Shown here: positions 54,903-63,371 of the stretch, piece after piece
How positions within the stretch are numbered: position 1 is the stretch's first letter
How the letters are laid out: each line of letters opens with the position of its first letter
Source of the DNA: Rhizobium favelukesii
Lineage (GTDB): Bacteria; Pseudomonadota; Alphaproteobacteria; Rhizobiales; Rhizobiaceae
Length of the DNA stretch: 64,000 nt
NCBI RefSeq assembly: GCF_000577275.2
Contig: NZ_HG916855.1
Location: 1,364,001-1,428,000 of the forward strand
Direction: 5' to 3'
Translations under genes and position numbers: made by a program
The notes under the pieces: generated by a model
What the model was told of the DNA's origin: nothing
What the model saw: the letters and a program-made list of their open reading frames with translations, nothing else
Databases searched by the model: none

Positions 54903-55757
54903 TCACTTCGGCGTGACGTCGAATCCGAACCACTTCTCGGACAGTGTCTTAATGGTACCGTCGGCCTTTGCAGCAGCGATCGCGTCGTTGAACATCGCCT
55001 TCAGCTGCGTGTCATCCTTTCGCAAGCCGACAGAACTGCCGCGACCGAGAAAGCCGCCCTGGAAGCGCGGACCCGCGGTCGTCATATCGTCGTTGCCCGG
55101 TTTCTGGGATGCGGTCGTCAGATATGCCATCGAGGCCATAACGAGATCCACGCGACCGGCCTTCAGGTCGAGATCGTGTTCCTCGGTGGTCTTGTATTCG
55201 CGAACCTCGACAACTCCTTTGAGGTACTTGTCGACGAAAGCAGCAGCCGTCGATGCGGTCTGCACGCCGATGATCTTGCCCTGAAGGATCGGTTTGATCT
55301 TGTCGATCTCGGCAATGGCGCCTGCCTCGTCACCGGCGAGCGAGAAGACCTCTCCCTTTTCCGGAAGACTGGCGAGATCGCTCGATTTCGATGTCGCAAA
55401 GGCCTGGCCGGTAGAACTATATGAGTCGCTGAAGGCGATGACCTGTTCGCGCTTCGCAGTTGCCGACATGCCGGAGATGATGGCATCGAATTTGCCAGCG
55501 TTGAGAGCCGGAATCATGCCGTCGAAGTTCTGGACGACGACATTGCATTCGACCTTCATCTGATTGCAAAGATATTTGGACAGCTCGATCTCGTAACCAT
55601 CGAGGGTACCGTCCGGCTTGGTGAAGTTGTAGGGCTTGAATGCCCCCTCTGTGGCGATGGTGACCGTCGTCCACGTCTTGTCCGCAGCGTGCGCAGTCCC
55701 TGCGGCAAGCAAAACCGCGGTGGAAACGGCCGTCAGGACCCGAGATTGAAATGTCAT
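54903..55757 (-). CDS. Periplasmic amino acid/opine-binding protein (SBP family 3)
   Basis: The 284-aa protein has a signal peptide (MTFQSRVLTAVSTAVLLAAGTAHA). Family 3 features: TIATEGAFKPYNFTKPDGTLDGYEIELSKYLC, MKVECNVVVQNFDGMIPALNAGKFDAIISGMSAT and KREQVIAFSDSY. The first block resembles lysine/arginine/ornithine and octopine/nopaline binding proteins. It delivers substrate to the permeases encoded upstream. Last gene of a five-gene operon with the amidohydrolase first; ligand specificity unproven. Confidence 0.92.
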   Translation of the reverse strand: MTFQSRVLTAVSTAVLLAAGTAHAADKTWTTVTIATEGAFKPYNFTKPDGTLDGYEIELSKYLCNQMKVECNVVVQNFDGMIPALNAGKFDAIISGMSATAKREQVIAFSDSYSSTGQAFATSKSSDLASLPEKGEVFSLAGDEAGAIAEIDKIKPILQGKIIGVQTASTAAAFVDKYLKGVVEVREYKTTEEHDLDLKAGRVDLVMASMAYLTTASQKPGNDDMTTAGPRFQGGFLGRGSSVGLRKDDTQLKAMFNDAIAAAKADGTIKTLSEKWFGFDVTPK

Positions 55758-55789
55758 TTAATGCTCCCCTTTTTCCTTGTGAGGTTGAA

Positions 55790-56572
55790 TTATTTGCTGA
55801 TGAACTGCCGGAAGCGTTCCGACTGAGAATTGCTGAAAACGTCGTGCGGCTTGCCGTCTTCCTCGACGCGTCCCTGGTGTAGGAAAACGACGCGATTAGA
55901 GACGTCACGGGCAAATCCCAGTTCGTGCGTGACGACGAGCATGGTGCGCCCCTCTTCGGCCAGTGATCGCATGACGCGCAAGACTTCGCCGACGAGCTCT
56001 GGATCGAGCGCTGATGTCGGCTCGTCGAAGAGCATCACCTTTGGGCGCATTGCCAAGGCACGAGCAATTGCCGCGCGCTGCTGCTGGCCGCCAGAGAGGT
56101 GAACGGGATAGAAGTTGCGCTTTTCGGCGATGCCAACCTTGGCAAGCAGTGCTTCGGCCTCTTCGACACATTCACTCCTGGCACGGCCGAGGACGTGAAG
56201 GGGAGCCTCGATGACGTTCTCAAGTACGGTCTTGTGAGACCAAAGATTGAAGCTTTGAAACACCATTCCAAGCTGAGAGCGAATGCGATCGACCTGTTTG
56301 CGGTCAGTGGGACGGCTACCCTTGTGACCATTCGCCTGCATGCGAATGGTTTCGCCTGCAACCGTGACCTCGCCGGAATCGGGTGCCTCCAAGAGGTTGA
56401 TGCAACGCAAGAAGGTGGATTTTCCCGATCCCGATGAGCCGAGGATGGACACGACGTCACCCTCATGCGCATCAAGCGAGATGCCTTTAAGGACTTCCAG
56501 GGGGTCGAAGCTCTTGTGTAGGTTCTTGACCCTTAGCGCGAGCGGCGAAAGGGAAGTGGTCGCCACGGTCAT
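55790..56572 (-). CDS. Polar amino acid ABC transporter ATP-binding protein
   Basis: The 260-aa protein has Walker A GSSGSGKSTFL, Q-loop MVFQSFNLWSH, signature HLSGGQQQRAAIARAL, Walker B VMLFDEPTSALDPE and the switch VVTHELGFARDV: a standard HisP/OccP-type ATPase. The insert ANGHKGSRPTDRKQVDRIRSQLG is shared by the histidine/opine subgroup. It overlaps the downstream-facing permease gene by 4 bases and lies 32 bases before the binding-protein gene. Confidence 0.94.
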   Translation of the reverse strand: MTVATTSLSPLALRVKNLHKSFDPLEVLKGISLDAHEGDVVSILGSSGSGKSTFLRCINLLEAPDSGEVTVAGETIRMQANGHKGSRPTDRKQVDRIRSQLGMVFQSFNLWSHKTVLENVIEAPLHVLGRARSECVEEAEALLAKVGIAEKRNFYPVHLSGGQQQRAAIARALAMRPKVMLFDEPTSALDPELVGEVLRVMRSLAEEGRTMLVVTHELGFARDVSNRVVFLHQGRVEEDGKPHDVFSNSQSERFRQFISK

Positions 56573-57312
56573 TGGGCGTCTCCTTCAAGTGCGGGAGCGA
56601 CTTTAGCCGCGGGACTGTGAGCAATCGGCTGGCGCAAGTGCGGGCTCAACCAGTGTTCGACAAGATGAACCAGGCGCGTCAGCACCAAGTTGATCGTCAG
56701 GTAAATCGCGCCTGCGACGATAAAGACTTCGATCGCACGGTAGGTCTCCGAAATGATCCGTCCGGCGACGCCTGTCACTTCCATGAGAGTGATGATCGAG
56801 GCCAGGGATGTAGCCTTGACCATCGAAATCATCTCGTTGCTGTAACCTGGCAACGCCTGACGGATTGCAAGTGGCAAGACGATGCGACGGAACTGCATGA
56901 GCCGTGGCATCCCGCAAGCGCGAGCTGCTTCGACCTGACCAAAAGGCACCGAAAGCAAGCCGCCGCGTATGATTTCGCTGGCGTATGCGGCGGTGTTGAT
57001 CGTCAGCGCTAAAACGGCACACCAATAAGGGTCGCGCAGAAATGGCCAAAGGATGCTGTGTCGCACCGCCGGAAATTGCCCGAGGCCGTAATAGATCAAA
57101 AAAATCTGGACCAGCAGTGGCGTTCCGCGAAAGACGAAGACATAGCTGCGTGCCAACCACTCAAGCGCGAGGATGCCGGATAGGCGGCAAAGGGCAATTG
57201 CGAGCGCCAGGATTGCGCCAAGTGCAATCGAGGTGGCAGCGAGCTTCAGCGTCAGCGGGATTGCCGAGATGAGGCTGACGAACGTTTCAGACAGAAATAC
57301 GAAGTCCATCAC
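56569..57312 (-). CDS. Polar amino acid ABC transporter permease (HisM/OccM type)
   Basis: The 247-aa protein has about five membrane helices: an N-terminal pair (VSLISAIPLTLKLAATSIALGAILALAIAL), FRGTPLLVQIFLIYYGLGQF, and the EAA loop AARACGMPRLMQFRRIVLPLAIRQALPGYSNE that contacts the ATPase. It pairs with the following permease. It overlaps both neighbouring genes by 4 bases. Confidence 0.93.
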   Translation of the reverse strand: MMDFVFLSETFVSLISAIPLTLKLAATSIALGAILALAIALCRLSGILALEWLARSYVFVFRGTPLLVQIFLIYYGLGQFPAVRHSILWPFLRDPYWCAVLALTINTAAYASEIIRGGLLSVPFGQVEAARACGMPRLMQFRRIVLPLAIRQALPGYSNEMISMVKATSLASIITLMEVTGVAGRIISETYRAIEVFIVAGAIYLTINLVLTRLVHLVEHWLSPHLRQPIAHSPAAKVAPALEGDAQ

Positions 57313-58028
57313 GCTCTCCTAACGCCTCGCGTGAGGTGCTTTTCAGCGCGCCGGAGAAAGATCCCAGAACCAGTTGAAATCACGAGGTAAATGCCGCCAG
57401 CTATGAGATAGAAGTCAAACGGCAATCCGGTCGAGCCTGCGGCGATCTGCGTCTGGCGCAACAGCTCGGCAACGCCTGTAATGGAAACAAGGGCTGATTC
57501 CTTCAGGACCACCTGCCAGATATTGCCAAGTCCCGGCAAAGCGTGCCGAAGCGTCAGTGGCACGATGATGTGACGAAATCGAAGAGACCGCCCCATGCCA
57601 CAGGCAATCGCCGCCTCGATCTCACCTGGATGGACGGCCTTGAACGCGCCACGAAAAACCTCTGTGAATTGCGCGCCGGAGGTAACACCAACGGCGAGCG
57701 ACCCGGCCAGAAAACCGGGAAGGCCGACAAAACCGTCCGCACCGAGCAGGCGGCCAGCGGCGGTAACGACGGCGCTCCCGCCGAAATAGAAAAGGAAAAT
57801 TACCAACAAGTCAGGAATGCCGCGAAGCACAGTCGTATATGCGTCGGCAACGAACCGAGCGCCGCGCCCCCCCGAGATCTTTGCCCCAGCTCCGAATGCG
57901 CCAATTGCGGCTCCAATGGAGTAGCCTGCCAACGCGATCAGAATTGTCATCCACGCGCCGGCAAGCAAAGCCTTGCCCCAACCCTCGGAACCGAAGCTGA
58001 CCAGCTCTAGAATGCTGGGCTGGTTCAT
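57309..58028 (-). CDS. Polar amino acid ABC transporter permease (HisQ/OccQ type)
   Basis: The 239-aa protein has helices around LLAGAWMTILIALAGYSIGAAIGAFGAG, VLRGIPDLLVIFLFYFGG and the EAA loop EAAIACGMGRSLRFRHIIVPLTLRHALPGLGN. It is the second half of the heterodimeric channel. It overlaps the amidohydrolase gene by 4 bases upstream and the HisM-type gene by 4 bases downstream. Confidence 0.93.
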   Translation of the reverse strand: MNQPSILELVSFGSEGWGKALLAGAWMTILIALAGYSIGAAIGAFGAGAKISGGRGARFVADAYTTVLRGIPDLLVIFLFYFGGSAVVTAAGRLLGADGFVGLPGFLAGSLAVGVTSGAQFTEVFRGAFKAVHPGEIEAAIACGMGRSLRFRHIIVPLTLRHALPGLGNIWQVVLKESALVSITGVAELLRQTQIAAGSTGLPFDFYLIAGGIYLVISTGSGIFLRRAEKHLTRGVRRA

Positions 58029-59449
58029 TGAGATTGCCTTTCTGGCAGCGGCGGCTGAACGTCGTTCGGGATCGGGTTGACGAAGGGCGTGCCATCGAGA
58101 CGGGCCCTCAGATCCGCCTTGGCAGCGTCGATGAGCTCCGGATTGCCGATAAGCTCGATCGCTGTGCTGGCCATGACCTTGGCTGCGTGTGCCATGCCCT
58201 TGTGGGCCGCCGGAAGTTTGCCTTGAGCAACCAACTGCCAGGAGTGGCCAGGCGTTCCAATCGCGTAGGTCGCACCGCGCATTTGCACGGTCGGCACAAC
58301 CCAGCTGACGCTTCCGACATCCGTAGAGCCCACGATAGTACTGTCGCCGGCATAGAGCGGAAAGATTTCATCGCACAGTGGCTGGTCCTTCTTCGGCTTC
58401 AAACCGAAGCGGGCATAGGAAGATGAGATATCCTCCGAGCTCATCGTCTGCTGAAATTTGCGCGCTGTTGCGCGATCCTCATCATTGAAGACCGGCGGTC
58501 CAAGCCGCTGCAGCTTGGCGAACATCAGTTCCTCAAGAGGGGCATTGCCAACGAGATTGGCGTCGCCGCTGATCACTTCACTGCCAACCGACGTCTCGGT
58601 CATTAAAGCAGCGCCTTGCGCCACTTTTTTCACCCGTTCGACCAAGGAAAGCAGTTCCGGAAGATTTCGTGCGCGGATCAGATAACGAACCGTTGCACGT
58701 GCTTGGACGACGTTTGGAGCCGAACCGCCCGTATCGGTTACGGCGTAGTGGATGCGAGCGGTCGAAGGCATGTGCTCGCGCATGTAGTTCACGCCAACAT
58801 TCATAAGTTCAACGGCGTCGAGCGCGCTGCGGCCAAGATGTGGCGTTGCCGACGCGTGCGAAGATCGTCCGGTGAAATGGAAGTTGATCTCATTGCATGC
58901 CAGCGAAACCGGGTTATTCACACCAGCGAAAGCGGCCGGATGCCAGGAAATGGCAATGTCGACGTCATCGAAAACGCCCGCGCGGACCATGAAACCCTTA
59001 GACGAACCACCTTCCTCCGCCGGGCAGCCATAGTAACGCACGCGGCCCTTTAGGCCATTGGCAGCGAGAAACGCCTTGACCGCCGCCGCGGCAAGCATTG
59101 AGCCTGCACCCAGCATGTTATGCCCGCATCCGTGGCCGTTGCCGTTCGCCTTGACCTCACGCTGTTCTGCAACCCCGGCTTCCTGGCTCATGCCGGGCAG
59201 GGCATCGAATTCTCCTAGGATTGCGATGACCGGCCCGCCTTCGCCGGCTTCACCCATGACCGCTGTTGGCAATCCCGCTATCCCTCGTTCGACGCGAAAT
59301 CCCTCAATGTCCAACTGACGGGCGTGCTCTTCGGCAGAGTGGTGTTCCTCGTAATTCGTCTCTGGCATGTCCCAGATGCGGTCGCTCAAGGCAAAGAAAC
59401 CGTCTCTCTTGGCTTCTACAATGTCCCATACGGTGTCGGTGTTTTTCAT
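58025..59449 (-). CDS. M20 family amidohydrolase, AbgB (aminobenzoyl-glutamate hydrolase subunit) type
   Basis: Start at ATG 59449 (MKNTDTVWDIVEAKRDGFFALSDRIWDMPE); the frame to 59524 is open but lacks start signals. The 474-aa product follows E. coli AbgB closely: NYEEHHSAEEHA, ILGEFDALPGMSQ, the metal site GNGHGCGHNMLG, VRYYGCPAEEGGSSKGFMVR, TWHP-like SWHPAAFAGV, and SSHASATPHLGRSALDAV in the lid domain. AbgAB cleaves p-aminobenzoyl-glutamate; related enzymes act on N-acyl amino acids. First gene of an operon with an amino acid/opine importer, so the imported compound is probably an amide hydrolysed inside the cell (inference). Confidence 0.92.
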   Translation of the reverse strand: MKNTDTVWDIVEAKRDGFFALSDRIWDMPETNYEEHHSAEEHARQLDIEGFRVERGIAGLPTAVMGEAGEGGPVIAILGEFDALPGMSQEAGVAEQREVKANGNGHGCGHNMLGAGSMLAAAAVKAFLAANGLKGRVRYYGCPAEEGGSSKGFMVRAGVFDDVDIAISWHPAAFAGVNNPVSLACNEINFHFTGRSSHASATPHLGRSALDAVELMNVGVNYMREHMPSTARIHYAVTDTGGSAPNVVQARATVRYLIRARNLPELLSLVERVKKVAQGAALMTETSVGSEVISGDANLVGNAPLEELMFAKLQRLGPPVFNDEDRATARKFQQTMSSEDISSSYARFGLKPKKDQPLCDEIFPLYAGDSTIVGSTDVGSVSWVVPTVQMRGATYAIGTPGHSWQLVAQGKLPAAHKGMAHAAKVMASTAIELIGNPELIDAAKADLRARLDGTPFVNPIPNDVQPPLPERQSQ

Positions 59450-59624
59450 GGCTTTCAAAACTGCTTTGCTTCGAATAGTATCCAAAATTGGCGCCAATTT
59501 ATGGTACAAAAACGCTTTGGGCAATCCGTATGCTCGAATAATTTTCGTCAGGTCTTAGGTGTCTCGGCGCCTACAGAAATTCGATTTGCCGTGCTATCGG
59601 TCAGGAAAGAACAGGGGATTTTGA

Positions 59625-60260
59625 ATGGCAGATGCCATCTTGGATTCGAGAGTAGAGCCTTCAGCCGTTCGTGACGTGACAGACCTTATTCTCCAGGACA
59701 TTCTGGCGGGGGCGTTGATGCCGGGAACGTGGTTGAAGCAGGTTGATCTGGAGCGACGTTACAACTGTACCCGCCCAGACGTGCGTCGCGCACTCGACCG
59801 CCTCGCTCAAAAGCGGCTGGTCGAGCATGTGCCAAACCGTGGTTATCATGTCTATGAGCCAGACGGACGCCGGGCGAGAGAAGTTAGCGAGATCCGCGTT
59901 ATTCTCGAAACCGCGGTTGCCGGAAGGATCGTTCAAAATGCATCCGCAGATGATGTCCGTGCCCTTCGCAAACTTGCGGAACATTTCGATGAGGCGACGC
60001 TGAACGGAACGATGTTGGAACTCTATGAGGCAAATCTTGCCTTCCATCGTCAGCTGCTGATGCTGAGCGGCAATTTTGAGCTGGTCGACCTCGTAACGGA
60101 GATCCGCCAGCGGACCTCTTCGGCCCCGGTCTCGCAATGGCGAACGCGCGCACGCGTTGAGCAATCCGGGCGGGAGCATCACATGATGATCGATGCGATC
60201 GAAAACAGGGACGGAGCGCTGTTTGCGGAGCTCACACGACGGCACATCCTACAGAACTAG
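59625..60260 (+). CDS. GntR family regulator with FCD domain
   Basis: The 211-aa protein starts at ATG 59625 (MADAILDSRVEPSAVRDVTDL). The N-terminal winged helix has GTWLKQVDLERRYNCTRPDVRRALDRLAQKRLVEHVPNRGYHVYEPD, and the C-terminal FCD domain has helices with metal-site candidates (ANLAFHRQLLML, REHHMMIDAIENRD). Divergent from the amidohydrolase-ABC operon with 175 bases between starts, so it is the likely local repressor, with the operon substrate or product as ligand. Confidence 0.91.
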   Translation: MADAILDSRVEPSAVRDVTDLILQDILAGALMPGTWLKQVDLERRYNCTRPDVRRALDRLAQKRLVEHVPNRGYHVYEPDGRRAREVSEIRVILETAVAGRIVQNASADDVRALRKLAEHFDEATLNGTMLELYEANLAFHRQLLMLSGNFELVDLVTEIRQRTSSAPVSQWRTRARVEQSGREHHMMIDAIENRDGALFAELTRRHILQN

Positions 60261-60607
60261 CATCGCGTGCAGATTCGTGGCGAACCCAAGGAAGCGCTGG
60301 TAGCAAACAGGCGAGAACGGCACCCCCCGTGTCAAACATGGCGCCGGAGAACCAGATACGTCGCAAAACAGCTGGCTCAAACCGTGATCCGATCGGGTCG
60401 CGGCCGGTCATCCAAGACAAACGATCATCCCAATCAGCTCTGGAATGCCGGCTTCGCCTCCGAAGCCGCGCCGTCACGCAACGCCGTCCTTTGGTATAGG
60501 AGCGCCTGCGTATCGGATTGTCGCGCCAACTCCCCACGCTTTTTGGTTGATATACGCGCCAGCGCTCTATCTTGGCTATGTCGCTCTTTGGAAAGGGAGA
60601 AAACTGC
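60261..60607. other. Spacer between the GntR and MFS genes
   Basis: About 350 bases with no supported gene; the gap suggests the MFS gene has its own promoter. GGCTTCGCCTCCGAAGCC (about 60451-60468) can form a short hairpin (GGCTTCG/CGAAGCC) that could be the GntR gene terminator, although no T-run follows. Confidence 0.4.
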
Positions 60608-61903
60608 GTGATTGTGGAGAAACAACTTATTTCGAAAATCACCTGGCGGCTCATGCCGTTTCTCGGCGTTTTATATTTGATCGCCTACATCGACCGCCAG
60701 AATGTGAGCTTCGCCAAGCTTGATATGGTCGGGGCGCTTGGAATGACCGAATACGCCTATGGGCTGGGGGCTTCTCTATTCTTCGTCGGATATTTCATAT
60801 TTGAGGTCCCGAGCAATCTGCTTCTCGACAAATTTGGCGCCAGCAAGTGGTTTGCCCGCATTCTCATTTCCTGGGGCGCGGTCACGATCGCGCTCGCCTA
60901 TACGCAGAACGCTACGATGTTCTACATTCTTCGCTTCTTGCTGGGCGCCTGTGAGGCCGGCTTCTTTCCCGGCGTGCTTTATCTTCTGACGCTTTGGTAC
61001 CCCTCTGCCTATCGCGGCACAATGGTCGGATTGTTTATGATCTTCAGTGCGATCGCCAATGCAGTTGGCGCTCCTTTGGGAGGCGTGCTGCTGGATCTGG
61101 ACGGACTGTACGGGATTGCGGGATGGCAATGGGTCTTCATCGCAACGGGAATACCGGCGGTCATCGCAGGCGTTGTCACTCTATTTTACTTGGCCGACAG
61201 ACCCGCGGACGCGAAGTTCCTCACGGCTGAGGAACAGGCTTGGCTGAAAGATCGTCTCGCACGAGAGAATTCCGGCATGGAGGCGTCTGCTGGCGACGGA
61301 TTCAAGGCGCTGATCAATCCGCATGTGTTGTTGATGTCGCTCTGCTACGTCGGGTTTCCCCTCGCAGCCTATGGTCTGAGCTACTGGCTCCCAACCATTG
61401 TAAAGGGCTTTGGCGTCAGCAACACGACAAATGGCCTCCTAAATATCATTCCTTGGGTTCTGGTCGCCATTGCTCTTTATGTCGTGCCATCCGCAGCTGA
61501 CCGTGCAGCATCGAAGACGCCCTATATTGTCATCCCGGCACTTGTGGGCGCCGTGTGCCTTTTGCTGTCCGCAGTTATCCCGAACCATGTCGTGCAATTT
61601 CTGCTTCTATGTTTGGCGGCAGCCGGAATCTTTGCTGGGCAGCCAGTGTTTTGGAGCCTGCCGTCGCGCTTCCTTCGCGGGGCGGGAGCAGCAGCGGGAT
61701 TGGCTGCTATCAACTCGGTGGGGAATCTCGGAGGGTTCGTAGCGCAGAACGTCGTGCCCTGGATCAAAGACGCAACGGGTAGCACAATCGCGCCGATGTT
61801 TTTCCTCGCTGTCTGCCTGGCCGCAGCTGCGCTTCTCGTCCTGATCATAGGGCGAACTTTGGGCCGCCAGGCGACGTCTCACGACCTCAAAGCCAGGGTC
61901 TGA
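60608..61903 (+). CDS. MFS transporter, anion:cation symporter (ACS) family
   Basis: Start placed at GTG 60608 (VIVEKQLISKITWRLMPFLG), 7 bases after GGGAGA; an ATG at 60578 lacks a ribosome binding site. The 431-aa protein has 12 helices. ACS-family marks are LYLIAYIDRQNVSFAKLDM in helix 1, FFVGYFIFEVPSNLLLDKFGASKWFARILISWG, and LLGACEAGFFPGVLYLLTLWYP. Members import organic anions such as phthalate, tartrate, hexuronates or allantoate. Near the GntR gene and amidohydrolase operon, it may carry a related carboxylate (inference). Confidence 0.92.
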   Translation: MIVEKQLISKITWRLMPFLGVLYLIAYIDRQNVSFAKLDMVGALGMTEYAYGLGASLFFVGYFIFEVPSNLLLDKFGASKWFARILISWGAVTIALAYTQNATMFYILRFLLGACEAGFFPGVLYLLTLWYPSAYRGTMVGLFMIFSAIANAVGAPLGGVLLDLDGLYGIAGWQWVFIATGIPAVIAGVVTLFYLADRPADAKFLTAEEQAWLKDRLARENSGMEASAGDGFKALINPHVLLMSLCYVGFPLAAYGLSYWLPTIVKGFGVSNTTNGLLNIIPWVLVAIALYVVPSAADRAASKTPYIVIPALVGAVCLLLSAVIPNHVVQFLLLCLAAAGIFAGQPVFWSLPSRFLRGAGAAAGLAAINSVGNLGGFVAQNVVPWIKDATGSTIAPMFFLAVCLAAAALLVLIIGRTLGRQATSHDLKARV

Positions 61904-62069
61904 TGAATGGAGGTTCGGGACGATCAAGCTTTCTTGGATCAACGGTTCGAGAGAGCGATGGCCCGGATAAACGCTCGCCGATCCGCACGACCGACTGCGG
62001 ACGGCATAAACGAGTGGAAACGCCAGTGACCGCCAGCGCCTTTGCGAGAGGGATCCAGCCTTTACCTTT

Positions 62070-62222
62070 TCAGTCTCCTGCGGATCCGTGCGTCACATTG
62101 ATACCGTGCCAATCGCAATCGAGACCGGAAAGGGCTCGAAAAGGATCTGGCGAACGGTCGCGCTGATCGGCTTGCTTCTGCTCTGGGTTGCACCGGGGTG
62201 CGGGGTTGGTTTGTTCGATCAT
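62070..62222 (-). CDS. Possible small hydrophilic protein (50 aa) downstream of the HD gene
   Basis: ATG 62222 lies 8 bases after GGAGG and 35 bases after the HD gene stop. The product begins MIEQTNPAPRCNPEQKQADQ and is hydrophilic, with no domain. An overlapping plus frame (62088-62315) with a hydrophobic stretch competes with it. The rest of 61904-62257 shows nothing. Ribosome binding site and position after a stress-promoter gene are the only support. Confidence 0.3.
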   Translation of the reverse strand: MIEQTNPAPRCNPEQKQADQRDRSPDPFRALSGLDCDWHGINVTHGSAGD

Positions 62223-62257
62223 GGGGAATTCCTCCATGTTATGACGAAGGAACTCGT

Positions 62258-62749
62258 TCAGGAACGACCTGTTCCGGCGACGTTCGGATCCGCCTCCATG
62301 ATCTCGATGATTTGAAGACCTTCCTCATACTTGGAAGTGTCGGCACCCACCTTTTGGGCCTGCGCGAGATTGTCTCTGAGGTCGGCAACCTTGATGGAAC
62401 GCGCAAGCCTGTTTTCGGCAGCGCGCGTGACAAATTCTTGATCTGTCTCTTCGGGGCGTCGTGTCAGCGCATCGACGGCTTGAACAATTTCTGTGCTGAA
62501 GCCAGCCTGTGCCAGTCGCTCGAGGGGCCAACCGTCTCCTTTTTCCACAACATCATGCAGGAAGCCGACAATGCGTTCGTCATCTCCTTCGACAGCGTCG
62601 GCAACGCGCTTGCAATGGGAAAAATACGGCTCACCTGCCTTGTCGGTTTGTCCAGAGTGGGCCTTGAAGGCGATCTTGACGGCCTTGAGGAGATCGGACG
62701 CCGCACGATGATCGTGTTCGTTGATCCATTCGCGTGAACCGACGGGCAT
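62258..62749 (-). CDS. HD-domain hydrolase of the small RelA/SpoT-like (MESH1) type
   Basis: The 163-aa protein starts at ATG 62749 after GGAGGTGA. The metal-binding HD pattern is visible: His in GEPYFSHCKRVADAV, His-Asp in IVGFLHDVVEKGD and Asp in SIKVADLRDNLA. Length and layout resemble stand-alone alarmone hydrolases, which remove pyrophosphate from (p)ppGpp; activity is not proven, and other small HD phosphohydrolases remain possible. An exact EcfG promoter 25 bases upstream of the ATG puts it in the general stress regulon, which would link stress sigma output to stringent-response signalling (inference). Confidence 0.82.
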   Translation of the reverse strand: MPVGSREWINEHDHRAASDLLKAVKIAFKAHSGQTDKAGEPYFSHCKRVADAVEGDDERIVGFLHDVVEKGDGWPLERLAQAGFSTEIVQAVDALTRRPEETDQEFVTRAAENRLARSIKVADLRDNLAQAQKVGADTSKYEEGLQIIEIMEADPNVAGTGRS

Positions 62750-62773
62750 GGCGCTTCACCTCCGCGAACAGGA

Positions 62774-62798
62774 AACGAGAGGAAACGCTTGAAGTTCC
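62774..62798 (-). promoter_or_regulatory. EcfG/RpoE2-type promoter of the HD hydrolase gene
   Basis: On the minus strand GGAAC (62798-62794), 16 bases, CGTT (62777-62774): an exact consensus match. The implied start site near 62767 leaves a short leader that contains the GGAGGTGA ribosome binding site. Confidence 0.75.
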
Positions 62799-63371
62799 AA
62801 TCGATTTTTTTAAGGATTATCTGCAATCCTGGGGCGATAGTCTGTCTCTTCCTCACCCTTCCGACGGTCTCGCCCGCCGCGTCTAAGCTGCGGCTCTTCT
62901 GGTGAGGATCACCGAGCTTGAAGCCATCGCAAATGCCACTATGTGTCGCTGCACTAGCTGAAAGCGCTCATCAGCAAAAACAATGAATTCCCACGTTTTC
63001 TTAAACAGGAGTGTGCGCCGACCCGGCAACGTTCCTGCGCGCGGTATTCCGAGAAAATAGTTCGTCGACCTGCGTTCGAGCGGCGTTTTCGACATCGAAC
63101 GGGCCGTTTTTAAACTCTTTTTAGATCGACGGAACAAAGAGGCCGGCTTCAAGTTTCAAAGACAACCGTCCGGCCCCGCTCCTTCAAGAGTGTGCCGACT
63201 TCTCCAGTCTTGCCGGGCGGTCCTCCTCCCTGACATAACCTGCCATCTCGCGGCGGCTTGCTTTGGAAATCGAGAGGCTCGCTTGACTTTGCAGCCACTG
63301 GCCCGGTTTTCTGCGTCGTTCCTTGCTGCGGCCGCGTCATAGTCAGCGCCGGACACGCATCGATAGCCCTG
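62799..63371. other. 570-bp region without a supported gene
   Basis: Frames at 62883-63152 and 63149-63340 (both minus) are open but lack ribosome binding sites and recognisable domains. GC content falls in places (TTTTTTAAGGATTATC near 62805). Nothing is called. Confidence 0.4.

Noticed and set aside
62261..62284. GGAAC-N15-CGTT on the plus strand, resembling an EcfG promoter
   Set aside because: The spacer is 15 rather than 16-17 and the site lies inside the 3' end of the HD gene with no supported gene downstream.
62088..62315. 75-codon plus frame with a hydrophobic stretch
   Set aside because: Starts with GTG without a ribosome binding site and overlaps the HD gene antisense; the hydrophobic run is the complement of a hydrophilic minus-strand frame.
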